Shown: positions 1 through 9,073, numbered from the stretch's first letter. The stretch is DNA of 64,000 bases from Prolixibacteraceae bacterium (GCA_025210775.1 JAOARB010000020.1:62001-126000), one strand, 5' to 3'. Notes: a model not told the origin generated them from the letters alone. A program made the numbers and translations.

Positions 1-410
1 TAAAACAGCACTTACCCAAAAGTTATTACATCTAGCTTTAACATTTTATTGCATTTTACATATTAAAAGGCAATAACAGTGACAGACTCAAACCAAGAGA
101 AACAATATTCGAATAGTTCATAATAAAATAATACAAATACCGAATGTTACTATTTACTTAACTTTAGCGAAAAAATGCTATCAAAATCGCGTACTCTCTT
201 GTTTTTGGATAATAATTTCATACTTTGTCAATCATATTAATAACAATAACGTTAAACAAAAAACAATTTTAACCTGAGCAAATAATCAAATTGGAGAAAA
301 CATTATCAAATAAAATCAGTTGATATTATAATCTATAGTGATTTCGCTTTATTTTCGTAAATTCGAAATAAGCGATTTTCGTAAATAAAATCTTTTTTAA
401 TTATAAAGCT
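1..410. other. Intergenic, upstream of bcp
   Basis: No convincing coding region is seen; the stretch is very AT-rich with stops in all frames. Just before the bcp gene there is an imperfect inverted repeat (about 344-357 against 364-375, arms tcgctttattttcg and cgaaataagcga), and the string ttttcgtaaat occurs twice, at about 352 and 376. This may be a leader hairpin or operator for the bcp-recA unit, but no clear -33/-7 promoter pair was identified. Confidence 0.4.
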
Positions 411-884
411 ATGGCTACAATATCAGTTGGAGATGCTGCTCCTTTATTTGAAGGTGTAGATCAAAATAATCGTACAATTAATCTAGAGAATCTTCGTGGA
501 AAGAAGGTAATTCTTTACTTTTATCCCAAAGATAATACACCTGGATGTACAGCTGAGGCATGCAATTTAAGTGACAACTATCAATTTTGGCAAAACAAAG
601 GATACGAAGTGATCGGAGTAAGTCCTGATTCAGTTCAAAGTCATCAAAAATTTGTTACCAAACACCAGTTGCCATTCTCTTTAATTGCAGATACCGAAAA
701 AGAGATCCTTGAAGCCTATGGTGCATGGGGATTAAAAAAGCTATACGGAAGAGAGTATATGGGAGTGATTCGTAAAACATTTGTGATTGATGAAGAAGGT
801 ACCGTTTCGGCTATTTTCGAAAAGGTAAAAACCAAAGCCCACAGTCAACAAATATCGGATCAATTCGATCTTGGTTTAGAATAA
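411..884 (+). CDS. bcp: Thioredoxin-dependent thiol peroxidase, Bcp/PrxQ type
   Basis: A 157-residue cytoplasmic peroxiredoxin that reduces hydrogen peroxide and organic hydroperoxides using thioredoxin. The family hallmark is visible as YPKDNTPGCTAEAC: Cys46 is the peroxidatic cysteine in the PGCT motif, and Cys51, five residues on, matches the resolving cysteine of E. coli Bcp (C45/C50). Length and N-terminus (GDAAPLF followed by the thioredoxin-fold strand VILYFYPKD) are normal for the family. It lies 40 bp upstream of recA on the same strand, so the two may be co-transcribed, which would pair peroxide defence with DNA repair. The ATG follows a short A/T-rich leader, as usual in Bacteroidota. 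Identification is by motif reading. Confidence 0.95.
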   Translation: MATISVGDAAPLFEGVDQNNRTINLENLRGKKVILYFYPKDNTPGCTAEACNLSDNYQFWQNKGYEVIGVSPDSVQSHQKFVTKHQLPFSLIADTEKEILEAYGAWGLKKLYGREYMGVIRKTFVIDEEGTVSAIFEKVKTKAHSQQISDQFDLGLE

Positions 885-924
885 TATACGATTAAAATAA
901 TAAGTTACTCAGGAACATTTGATT

Positions 925-1950
925 ATGAGCGAAGATTTAGATAAAATAAAACAAGAGAAATTAAAAGCGCTTCAGCTTACCATGGATAAGATTGAGAAAT
1001 CTTACGGTAAAGGGTCTGTAATGAAGCTTGGAGATAGAGCAGAGGAGAACATTCCTGCTATTTCTACAGGTTCCCTAGGACTAGATGTAGCTCTAGGTAT
1101 TGGTGGTTTACCCAAAGGTCGTATCGTTGAGATCTACGGTCCAGAATCTTCAGGTAAAACAACATTAGCTATCCACGCTATTGCAGAAGCACAAAAGATG
1201 GGTGGTATTGCTGCAATCATTGATGCTGAGCATGCTTTTGATCCTTATTATGCAAGGAAATTAGGTGTAGATGTGGATAATCTATTGATTTCACAGCCAG
1301 ACAATGGTGAAGAAGCATTAGAGATCGCTGATAGTCTTATTCGTAGTGGGGCATTGGATATTGTAGTAATTGACTCGGTTGCTGCATTGACGCCTAAAGC
1401 AGAGATCGAAGGAGATATGGGTGATTCACGAATGGGACTTCAAGCACGATTGATGTCTCAGGCTTTACGTAAGCTAACAGCCAATATCAACAAAACGAAG
1501 ACTTGTTGTATTTTCATCAACCAGCTAAGAGAGAAAATTGGTGTGATGTTTGGTAATCCAGAAACCACCACTGGTGGTAACGCACTAAAATTCTACGCTT
1601 CGGTACGTATCGATATTCGTAGAAGTTCTCAGATTAAAGATGGCGAAGAGGTACTAGGTAACCACACCAAAGTTAAAGTGGTTAAAAACAAAGTAGCTCC
1701 ACCATTCCGTAAAGCTGAGTTTGACATCATGTACGGCAAAGGTATTTCTAAAACAGGGGAGATTATCGACCTTGGTGTAGAATATGGTATTATTAAGAAA
1801 AGTGGCTCTTGGTTTAGTTATGGTGAAACCAAACTAGGTCAAGGAAGAGAGTCAGTAAAATCATTAATCACTGATAACGTGGAGTTGGCAGAAGAATTGG
1901 AAACGAAGATCGTAGAAGCCATTCAAAACAAATCAGAAGATGATGCATAA
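925..1950 (+). CDS. recA: Recombinase RecA
   Basis: ATP-dependent strand-exchange protein that coats single-stranded DNA for homologous recombination and SOS signalling. The Walker A motif GPESSGKT is at about residues 72-79, the [20 protein letters not shown] segment lies before it, and [17 protein letters not shown] (Walker B and following) and the DNA-binding loop [21 protein letters not shown] are all present. With the start at ATG 925 the protein has 341 residues; an in-frame TTG at 919 would add two residues, but the ATG gives the usual MSED start and has an AGGA stretch 11 nt upstream. A terminator follows at 1986. No SOS box was recognised upstream, though Bacteroidota LexA boxes vary. 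Confidence 0.98.
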   Translation: MSEDLDKIKQEKLKALQLTMDKIEKSYGKGSVMKLGDRAEENIPAISTGSLGLDVALGIGGLPKGRIVEIYGPESSGKTTLAIHAIAEAQKMGGIAAIIDAEHAFDPYYARKLGVDVDNLLISQPDNGEEALEIADSLIRSGALDIVVIDSVAALTPKAEIEGDMGDSRMGLQARLMSQALRKLTANINKTKTCCIFINQLREKIGVMFGNPETTTGGNALKFYASVRIDIRRSSQIKDGEEVLGNHTKVKVVKNKVAPPFRKAEFDIMYGKGISKTGEIIDLGVEYGIIKKSGSWFSYGETKLGQGRESVKSLITDNVELAEELETKIVEAIQNKSEDDA

Positions 1951-1985
1951 ATTGCCCAAAGCATTCTTTGGTTTTAATTAACCTT

Positions 1986-2020
1986 AAAAAGACTGGGAAT
2001 CATCTCAGTCTTTTTTTTTA
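1986..2020 (+). terminator. Rho-independent terminator after recA
   Basis: A stem aaaaagactg/cagtcttttt (1986-1995 with 2006-2015) around a 10-nt loop is followed by an unbroken T run. It lies 35 bp after the recA stop and before thrA, so it separates the bcp-recA unit from the threonine operon. Confidence 0.8.
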
Positions 2021-2041
2021 ATCTTAAATTTAAATTATAAG

Positions 2042-4462
2042 ATGAAAGTAATCAAATTTGGAGGAGTTGCTCTGAAGACAGTAGAGCAAATTAAGAAAGT
2101 GAAGAGTATTGTAGAAAACACCGATGGCGACGTGCTTGTGGTTGTATCCGCATTCGACATGGTCACGGACCTAATCATCGAGGCAGGCCAAGGTGCAGTC
2201 ACCACGCATCGAACCTTTTCTGATCCTTTGAATACGATTACCACGATTCATCTTGACTATATTAAATCTCTTAAGATAGAAGATCAGGCTGTTGAATCGG
2301 ATGTTCTTCATAAAGTAGAAGAGCTTAAAAGCATCCTTCAAGGAGTATCTCTTATTGGAGAGTTAACACAAAAGACACTAGATCGTATTCTTGTCTTTGG
2401 TGAGCAGCTATCCTCTATTATTCTTGCAGCCTATTTAGGAATACCTAAGATATTATCAGAGAAATTAATCAAGACAGATAATAATTTCGGTAAGGCAAAT
2501 GTCGATTTTGACAATAGCTACCGTTTGATTCGTGAAGAGTTTGTCCACTTCTCTGGGAAAGCACTGGCACCAGGATATATTGCCTCAACAAAGAAAGGCA
2601 CTTTAACTACTTTAGGTAGAGGTGGTGCGGATTTCTCTGCGGCTATCTTTGCAGCGGCATTAGGAGTAAGAGAATTAGAGATCTGGACCAACCAAGATGG
2701 ATTTATGTCGGCGGACCCTAACATCATCAGCAAATCTTATGCTATCCCATCGATGACATACACAGAAGCAATGGAACTATCCCATTTTGGAGCCAAAGTG
2801 GTCTACCCTCCTAGTCTTCTTCCTGTATACCAAATGGGAATCCCTTTACAGATAAAAAACATTAACAATTTGTCTGCAGAAGGAACACGTATAGACAGAG
2901 GGGATGTTGGAAACAATAGCCGTCCTGTAAAAGGGATTTCTTCTATCTCAGATGTTTCTCTTGCAACCATTAAAGGATTAGGTATGGTTGGCGTTTCGGG
3001 AGTATCCATGCGACTATTTAGTGCAATGGCAAGGGTAAACACTAGCGTCATCATGATCTCTCAAGCCTCTTCGGAAAACAGTATCAGCTTTGCTTTTGAT
3101 GTACGCAAAAAACATATTGTAAAAGAAGCAATCCACCAAGAATTCCGTTCAGAAATTGCTTCAGGAAGCATTCATAAAATTCTTTTTGAAGAAGATCTTT
3201 CTATTGTGGCCATTGTAGGCGAACAAATGAAACACTCTGTTGGCATTGCAGGCAAACTATTCCAAGCTCTAGGCAGAGGAGGAATCAATACTATTGCCAT
3301 TGCTCAGGGAGCAGGTGAACAAAATATCTCTTGGGTAGTTAGAACACCTCAACTAAGAAAAACACTGAATGTAGTACATGAGACGTTCTTCTTGTCAGAA
3401 TACAAACAGTTGAACCTTTTCCTTATAGGAATGGGAACAGTAGGGCGTGATCTACTAAATCAGCTTAACCAACAACAGGAGAAGCTTAAAAAAGAACATC
3501 GTCTTAAAATTCGTCTAGCAGGTATTGCCAACTCTAGAAAGATGCATTTCGATGCCAATGGTATTCCTTTTGATCAATACATGGAATCACTAGAAGCAAA
3601 CGGGACAAAATCGTCTCTTCCTTCTTTTGCAAAGAAAGTAGCAGATCTAAACCTATACAACTCTGTTTTTGTAGACTGTACTGCCAATGAGAGTGTAGCT
3701 GGACTATATGAGACTTTTTTAGAAAACCATGTTTCTGTTGTTGCGGCAAATAAAATTGCAGCCTCTTCAGAATACGAGAAATATGAGAATCTAAAAAATA
3801 TCGCCCTTCGTAAAGGCGTTAAATTCCTATTTGAAACCAATGTTGGTGCAGGACTACCTCTGATCTCTACGATCAATGATCTACAGAAATCGGGGGATAA
3901 GATTTTAAAAATACAAGCCGTTCTTTCGGGAACCTTAAACTATATCTTCAATACCATCTCTAAAGATATTCCTTTTAGCAAAACAGTACAGTTAGCTAAA
4001 GAAGAAGGATACGCAGAACCAGATCCTCGTATCGATCTTTGTGGTAAAGATGTTCAACGAAAAGTGATTATCCTTGCTAGAGAATCTGGCTACCGTTGTG
4101 AAGATAAAGACATAGAAGTAAATCCATTTATACCTAGCGAGCTCTTTGAAGGAGAAGTAGAGAACTTCTGGAAAGAGCTACCTAATGTTGATGCGTCTTT
4201 CGAAGAACGTCGCCAACGACTGGAAGCAGAAGATAAAAAATGGAGGTTTGTGGGGACCTTTGAAAATGGTAAAGGTTCATGCTCATTGGTAGAAGTAGAC
4301 AACCAACATCCTTTCTATGACCTAGAGGGAAGTAACAATATTGTTCTACTAACTACAGAGCGTTATAAAGAGTATCCTATGCTTATCAAAGGATACGGAG
4401 CAGGAGCAGCGGTTACCGCAGCAGGTGTATTTGCAGATATCGTTAAGATCGCAAACATATAA
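2042..4462 (+). CDS. thrA: Bifunctional aspartokinase / homoserine dehydrogenase
   Basis: An 806-residue fusion that catalyses the first and third steps from aspartate to threonine. The aspartokinase domain (about 1-290) has FGEQLSS, TLGRGGADFSAA and EAMELSHFGAKVVYPPS. ACT regulatory repeats (about 300-450) presumably bind threonine for feedback inhibition. The homoserine dehydrogenase domain (about 455-806) has the NAD(P)-binding LIGMGTVGRDLL, VLSGTLNYIFN and GKDVQRKVIILAR. Odd points: the normally near-invariant KFGGTS at the N-terminus reads KFGGVA (residues 5-10), and the usual WTDVDG reads WTNQDG, so the kinase half is divergent. The reading frame is intact. It heads a tight operon with the next two genes, and no leader peptide for attenuation was recognised in the short upstream gap. 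Confidence 0.95.
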   Translation: MKVIKFGGVALKTVEQIKKVKSIVENTDGDVLVVVSAFDMVTDLIIEAGQGAVTTHRTFSDPLNTITTIHLDYIKSLKIEDQAVESDVLHKVEELKSILQGVSLIGELTQKTLDRILVFGEQLSSIILAAYLGIPKILSEKLIKTDNNFGKANVDFDNSYRLIREEFVHFSGKALAPGYIASTKKGTLTTLGRGGADFSAAIFAAALGVRELEIWTNQDGFMSADPNIISKSYAIPSMTYTEAMELSHFGAKVVYPPSLLPVYQMGIPLQIKNINNLSAEGTRIDRGDVGNNSRPVKGISSISDVSLATIKGLGMVGVSGVSMRLFSAMARVNTSVIMISQASSENSISFAFDVRKKHIVKEAIHQEFRSEIASGSIHKILFEEDLSIVAIVGEQMKHSVGIAGKLFQALGRGGINTIAIAQGAGEQNISWVVRTPQLRKTLNVVHETFFLSEYKQLNLFLIGMGTVGRDLLNQLNQQQEKLKKEHRLKIRLAGIANSRKMHFDANGIPFDQYMESLEANGTKSSLPSFAKKVADLNLYNSVFVDCTANESVAGLYETFLENHVSVVAANKIAASSEYEKYENLKNIALRKGVKFLFETNVGAGLPLISTINDLQKSGDKILKIQAVLSGTLNYIFNTISKDIPFSKTVQLAKEEGYAEPDPRIDLCGKDVQRKVIILARESGYRCEDKDIEVNPFIPSELFEGEVENFWKELPNVDASFEERRQRLEAEDKKWRFVGTFENGKGSCSLVEVDNQHPFYDLEGSNNIVLLTTERYKEYPMLIKGYGAGAAVTAAGVFADIVKIANI

Positions 4463-4516
4463 AATAGTAGCTCCCCCCATAAAGCTTATAGATTGTTGAA
4501 TAGTTAAAGAAAGAAC

Positions 4517-5731
4517 ATGAAACATATTGTAATATTAGGAGATGGAATGGCCGACCTTCCATCTCTTAAACTAGAACACCTAACTCCATTACAGAAAGCA
4601 CATACACCCAATATGGACCGACTTGCCCAACTTGGACGATCGGGACTTTTTCATACCGTACCTGCTTCTCTTCATCCAGGAAGTGAAGTGGCCAATATGG
4701 CCGTAATGGGCTACGATGTAGAGAATCTATACGAAGGAAGAGGTGTATTGGAAGCAGCCAGTATTGGTGTAAATCTTGAAGAGAACGACTTGGCTTTTAG
4801 ATGTAATCTGATCACTTTAGAAGATGGTATTATACATAACCACTCAGCAGGACATATTGAGAGTGAGGAATCAGGAGTACTTATTGATTATCTTAACGAG
4901 CATCTTGCCGACGAACGTGTAGCCTTTCATAAAGGAGTCTCTTACCGTCACCTATTGGTCATTAAAGGAGGGAATAAACATATTCATTGTACACCTCCTC
5001 ACGATGTCCCTGGAGCGAAAGAGAAAGACCATCTTCCTTATGCTCTTAACGAAAGTATCGAAAGCAAAGAGACAGCTGCATTGGTAGCCGATCTAATTCA
5101 AAAATCTCAATCACTACTTGCCTCTCATCCTATAAACATCCAAAGAAAAGAGAATGGCAAAGCTACAGCTTCTTCTATTTGGCCATGGTCCCCTGGTTAT
5201 AAGCCACAAATGCCAACATTAAAGGAGGCATATCAGGTACAGAAAAGTGCGGTAATCTCAGCTGTAGATCTTATCCAAGGTATCGGTATCTATGCAGGAA
5301 TGGAAGTGATCAAAGTAGAAGGTGCAACAGGACTATGGAACACCAATTTTGAAGGGAAAAGAGATGCAGCCATAGAGGCCTTAAAAAGCTGTGATTATGT
5401 ATACCTTCACATTGAAGCACCAGACGAAGCGGGACACGAAGGAGATGTTAAGCAGAAGATAGGAGCGATTGAAGATATCGATAAGAAAGTGGTAGGACCT
5501 ATTTTAGACTATGCACTAGAACAAAAAGATATTGCAGTAGCGCTACTTCCAGATCATCCTACACCATGGGAAATAAAAACCCATACTCGTGATGCCGTAC
5601 CTTTTGTTATCTATCATCCAAAGAACCCAAAAGATCAGGTTGAAAGCTATTCAGAAGAAGCAGCATCCAAAGGAGCATATGGAGAGATTGAGAAAATAGA
5701 GTTTATGAAGCTATTACTAAACCTAAAGTAA
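4517..5731 (+). CDS. Phosphoglycerate mutase-like homoserine kinase candidate
   Basis: A 404-residue member of the archaeal-type, cofactor-independent phosphoglycerate mutase (ApgM) branch of the alkaline phosphatase superfamily. Visible metal and catalytic residues are Asp9 in GDGMAD, Ser56 in HPGSEVAN, the DEAGHEGD segment and the DHPTPWEIKTHT segment near the C-terminus. It sits between thrA and thrC exactly where thrB would be, and no GHMP-type homoserine kinase is in the window. From established knowledge, relatives in Bacteroides occupy the same slot and have been assigned homoserine kinase activity, so I infer it phosphorylates homoserine. Classical annotation would read phosphoglycerate mutase; a glycolytic role seems unlikely in this context. 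Gaps to both neighbours are short (54 and 16 bp). Confidence 0.85.
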   Translation: MKHIVILGDGMADLPSLKLEHLTPLQKAHTPNMDRLAQLGRSGLFHTVPASLHPGSEVANMAVMGYDVENLYEGRGVLEAASIGVNLEENDLAFRCNLITLEDGIIHNHSAGHIESEESGVLIDYLNEHLADERVAFHKGVSYRHLLVIKGGNKHIHCTPPHDVPGAKEKDHLPYALNESIESKETAALVADLIQKSQSLLASHPINIQRKENGKATASSIWPWSPGYKPQMPTLKEAYQVQKSAVISAVDLIQGIGIYAGMEVIKVEGATGLWNTNFEGKRDAAIEALKSCDYVYLHIEAPDEAGHEGDVKQKIGAIEDIDKKVVGPILDYALEQKDIAVALLPDHPTPWEIKTHTRDAVPFVIYHPKNPKDQVESYSEEAASKGAYGEIEKIEFMKLLLNLK

Positions 5732-5747
5732 CCAAGGGGGATTTAAG

Positions 5748-7049
5748 ATGATTTTTTATAGTACAGAGAACAAAAACAATACAGCAAGCCTGAGTGAAGC
5801 AGTAATCAATGGTCTTGCAGACGACAAAGGGCTATATATGCCTGAAAAGATAAAGAAATTACCTGCTAGCTTTTTTGAGAATATCTCTAATATGAGTTTC
5901 CAAGAGATGGCCTTTGAAGTAGCAAGAAATTTCTTTGGTGAGGACATTCCTGAAGCAGATCTTAAGGAGATCGTATTCGACACCCTTAGCTTCGATACTC
6001 CATTGGTGAAAGTCACAGAGAACATTCACTCGTTGGAACTTTTCCACGGTCCTACCCTAGCCTTTAAGGATGTTGGAGGACGTTTTATGGCTCGTATCTT
6101 AGGATACCTTCTTCGTGAAGAGAAAGAGAATGTAAATGTATTGGTAGCCACTTCAGGCGATACTGGAAGTGCTGTAGCCAACGGGTTCTACCAAGTGGAT
6201 GGGATCAAAGTATTTGTTCTCTACCCTAAAGGGAAAGTGAGTAACCTACAAGAGAAGCAATTTACGACTCTTGGAAACAACATCACAGCATTGGAGATCG
6301 ATGGTACTTTCGATGACTGTCAAGCATTGGTAAAAGAAGCTTTTATGGATCAAGATCTTAAATCTAGACATAAATTGACTTCTGCCAACTCAATCAATGT
6401 GGCTCGATTCCTTCCTCAAGCATTCTATTATTTCAATGCTTGGGCACAATTAAGTGATGAAGAGAAAGCCAAAGAAGTGGTTGTATCGGTACCTAGTGGT
6501 AATCTTGGTAATATTACGGCAGGTATTATTGCACAACAGATGGGGCTTCCTATCCATCGATTTATTGCAGCCAACAATGAAAACGATGTGGTATACGAAT
6601 ATATTCAATCAGGAAAATATACTCCACGAAAATCGGTAGAGACCATTGCCAATGCGATGGACGTCGGAGCACCAAGTAACTTTGCTCGTGTACTAGACCT
6701 TTACCAACATGATCATGGACAGATATGTCAGATCTTAGACGGTGCGAGATACAGCGATCAACAGATACGAGATATCATCAAAAAAGTGGCAAACACACAT
6801 CAATATATTTGTGATCCTCACGGTGCAACAGGATTCGCTTCTTTAGAAAGTAGCCTATCTAAGGACCAAGTAGGAATATTCCTTGAAACAGCACATCCTG
6901 CCAAGTTTCATGAAACCATGGAGCAAATCCTTGGTGAAATAGAGATCCCAGAAAAACTAAAGGCATTCTTGGATAAAGAGAAAAAATCTATCTCACTCTC
7001 TAACCAATACCAAGAGTTTAAAGAGCTGATAGACCAACAAGCTTACTAA
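5748..7049 (+). CDS. thrC: Threonine synthase
   Basis: A pyridoxal-phosphate enzyme of 433 residues that converts O-phosphohomoserine to threonine, the last step of the operon's pathway. The PLP lysine is Lys107 in HGPTLAFKDVG, the glycine-rich phosphate loop is seen in VPSGNLGNITAG, and the SGDTGSAVANGF and TSANSINVARFLPQ motifs are characteristic. The N-terminal segment MIFYSTENKNNTASLSEAV fits bacterial threonine synthases of the fungal/E. coli type. It starts 16 bp after the preceding gene and ends the operon at a strong terminator. All motifs are intact and length is normal. Confidence 0.97.
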   Translation: MIFYSTENKNNTASLSEAVINGLADDKGLYMPEKIKKLPASFFENISNMSFQEMAFEVARNFFGEDIPEADLKEIVFDTLSFDTPLVKVTENIHSLELFHGPTLAFKDVGGRFMARILGYLLREEKENVNVLVATSGDTGSAVANGFYQVDGIKVFVLYPKGKVSNLQEKQFTTLGNNITALEIDGTFDDCQALVKEAFMDQDLKSRHKLTSANSINVARFLPQAFYYFNAWAQLSDEEKAKEVVVSVPSGNLGNITAGIIAQQMGLPIHRFIAANNENDVVYEYIQSGKYTPRKSVETIANAMDVGAPSNFARVLDLYQHDHGQICQILDGARYSDQQIRDIIKKVANTHQYICDPHGATGFASLESSLSKDQVGIFLETAHPAKFHETMEQILGEIEIPEKLKAFLDKEKKSISLSNQYQEFKELIDQQAY

Positions 7050-7075
7050 GACATAGGTCTTACAACTCAATGAAA

Positions 7076-7117
7076 CAGTCCCTAAAGACGAGTGTCTTTA
7101 GGGATTGTTTTGTTTTT
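7076..7117 (+). terminator. Terminator of the thr operon
   Basis: A near-perfect stem cagtccctaaagac (7076-7089) with gtctttagggattg (7094-7107) closes on the tetraloop gagt and is followed by tttgtttttt. It lies 27 bp after thrC. Confidence 0.9.
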
Positions 7118-7830
7118 TAAAACAGCATAACCTTGCCTCTTGCAATCCCCTCTCCCAAATTCATTCATAGAGTTTCATAGCCAGACGACAGCTGTAAAAC
7201 GAAACATTACAATACACATCTAAGACCTACTCATAAGATTAAAGCAACATTATTTGTTCCAAAACAGAAATGAATTATCGATATTTTTAATTTCCTATTC
7301 TAATACGACACCCCCTATATCAACTCCAAAATATTCGATATCAATAAAGAATAGAAAGATACTTCCTCCATGGTTTGTTCATGGTTTCTCCATGGTTCCT
7401 CCATCGAAAACCCCTAAATCGATGGACAAACCATGGACGAACCATGGAGGAACCATGGAGGAACCATGGACAAACCCCCTATCAAACCTATGGAAATCTT
7501 TACTGAAATAGTGGATTTCGAACATTTGTTGGGATAAAAAATTAATTCAATATTTAAATTAACCCCCTTATAATGTAAAAGTTTGTAAATTATTCTAAAT
7601 TTAAACACACAAACATCCTTAGTCATTAAGAGTCGAGCTTTATTTTAGAGGTAAAGATTGAATTCTCAAATAGGCCATTTGATAATACGTTGTGGATACC
7701 AGTTTCTGTTTCAGTCAAAAGTAAACATTGAAGATATTAATGTTTATCTATATAGTATTGGATCAAGTGATTGGAGAAAAATCAACGAAATACAGGCATC
7801 TAAATTACAGGTTTTAAAGAATATAATATC
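7118..7830. other. AT-rich intergenic accessory stretch
   Basis: This gap between thrC and the HEPN-like gene holds the 11-bp repeat array at 7363-7474 (separate entry). A possible 76-codon reading frame starts at TTG 7658 behind an AGAGG and overlaps the next gene by 58 nt in another frame; it resembles nothing I know and could be chance, or a displaced 5' part of the downstream gene if there is a frameshift. A second open stretch across the array (7254-7511) is just translated repeat. No other feature is seen. Confidence 0.4.
7363..7474. repeat. Inverted repeat built of 11-bp tandem units
   Basis: The right arm (7420-7474) is five head-to-tail 11-bp units of the form ccatggaNgaa: CGATGGACAAA, CCATGGACGAA, CCATGGAGGAA, CCATGGAGGAA, CCATGGACAAA. 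The left arm (7363-7406) is four similar units in reverse orientation. The two arms are separated by 13 nt (aaaacccctaaat), so a long imperfect hairpin can form. CCATGG occurs six times (7368, 7390, 7431, 7442, 7453, 7464). Because 11 is not a multiple of 3 and stops interrupt other frames, this is not evidently coding. No mobile gene adjoins it. Confidence 0.9.
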
Positions 7831-8937
7831 ATGTTGTTGGAGAAAATTGATTTGTATGATTCAAGTAACAAGAAGAAGCTGCGTTTAGACAAGAATGTGC
7901 ATAAATCGGAATGGCAACATTATTATGAGTGCTATCATTATGCAATTCAGAGAATTCTATATTCGATTAAAGGAGATTGTTTACTTAACTCTATTGGTAG
8001 AGCTTCCATTTTCTTGTTACGGCATACAATGGAGCTGGTAATTAAGAACAATTTTAGTAGAAGTAACATATCCTTTTTAAGGAGTCATAGTTTTGAAAAG
8101 CTATATAAGTCTGAAACACCAGATGGTTTTTACCCAAAGGGTTTTAAAGATAATGTAGATATAATTGATAAAGATTGGGATGGTAGTTGTTATCGTTATA
8201 TAACAAATACCAAAGGAGAGTTGTTCTTTCCCAAAAACACTAAAGAAGAAAGAGCATGTGCCAATGTATTAATTCACGAATTTATACAAGGAGATAATCA
8301 GTTAATTAGTAGCGAGCAATTTAAAATCGATAAAATATATTCTGATTTTGAGTATGAAGGAAATCGTACAAAAAATAAGTTTCAAGTGTATTTATATGAA
8401 TCACGTTATATAGGTCTATTACGAACGCAATATGATCTTATAATAACAGGATTAATAAATGATATTATTAAAAATGATGCAGATTTAAGCAAATTGTACT
8501 TACCATTGCTATTTTTAATGCGCCAAGGTATTGAGCTTGGTTTGAAAAGTAATATCTATCAAGCAGATGAAATGTCGAAGTATAAAATGCCTCAAAAAAT
8601 AAGAAAGGAGCATTCAATAACGAAATTATTCAAATCGTTTGGTGGGCCAAGAGGTTATCTGAAAGAATTAGATTTATCAAGTTTAGATACTGAAGCTATG
8701 AAAAAGATTTCAAAAATGACATCCCTTACAGGAGAGTTAGCAGATACAGTTAATACATTAGATAAAGATTCCTATTTCTTGAGGTTTCCTGTAAATGCAG
8801 CAGGTCAAAAGTATTCATTAAATTTAAGAGAAGATTCATTGTTAAAGATATTTACCAACTACCAGGAAATAGATTCATTCTTAACTTTTATAAATCAGGT
8901 GCTATTAGAGCATGGTATTTTGGTTGATTTAGATTAA
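7831..8937 (+). CDS. Orphan protein with duplicated HEPN-like motif
   Basis: A 368-residue protein without signal peptide or membrane segments. I do not recognise an exact family. It contains the same pattern twice: FLLRHTMELVIKNNF (about 62-75) followed by RSHSFEKLYKS (84-94), and FLMRQGIELGLKSNI (228-242) followed by KEHSITKLFKS (259-269). The R(H/Q)xxELxLK...HSxxKLxKS pattern resembles helical HEPN-like domains, a fold common in toxins, antiphage proteins and nucleotide-binding helpers. The canonical catalytic Rx4-6H is not evident, so nuclease activity is not shown. The gene is AT-rich, stands alone between housekeeping genes, and follows the 11-bp repeat element, which suggests an accessory or acquired locus. 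The ATG at 7831 is preceded by an in-frame stop at 7801. Confidence 0.75.
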   Translation: MLLEKIDLYDSSNKKKLRLDKNVHKSEWQHYYECYHYAIQRILYSIKGDCLLNSIGRASIFLLRHTMELVIKNNFSRSNISFLRSHSFEKLYKSETPDGFYPKGFKDNVDIIDKDWDGSCYRYITNTKGELFFPKNTKEERACANVLIHEFIQGDNQLISSEQFKIDKIYSDFEYEGNRTKNKFQVYLYESRYIGLLRTQYDLIITGLINDIIKNDADLSKLYLPLLFLMRQGIELGLKSNIYQADEMSKYKMPQKIRKEHSITKLFKSFGGPRGYLKELDLSSLDTEAMKKISKMTSLTGELADTVNTLDKDSYFLRFPVNAAGQKYSLNLREDSLLKIFTNYQEIDSFLTFINQVLLEHGILVDLD

Positions 8938-9073
8938 TTTTCTTATAGAAAATCTGATCATCAGTAAAATGAATTCACAATTAACTTACATTTAAAGTTC
9001 TGTATGTGACCGAAATAAAGAGTGATTCATTTAAATATTTGAGCATAGGCATTAAGGTTCATTTTAATAACAT

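Noticed and set aside
7363..7474. Possible CRISPR array
   Set aside because: Units are 11 bp and directly adjacent, with no spacers and no cas genes in the window.
7254..7511. Open frame of 85 codons across the 11-bp repeat
   Set aside because: Its C-terminal half is only the translated repeat (MDKPWTNHGGTMEEPWTN) and both strands are open there because of the repeat; no start context or family.
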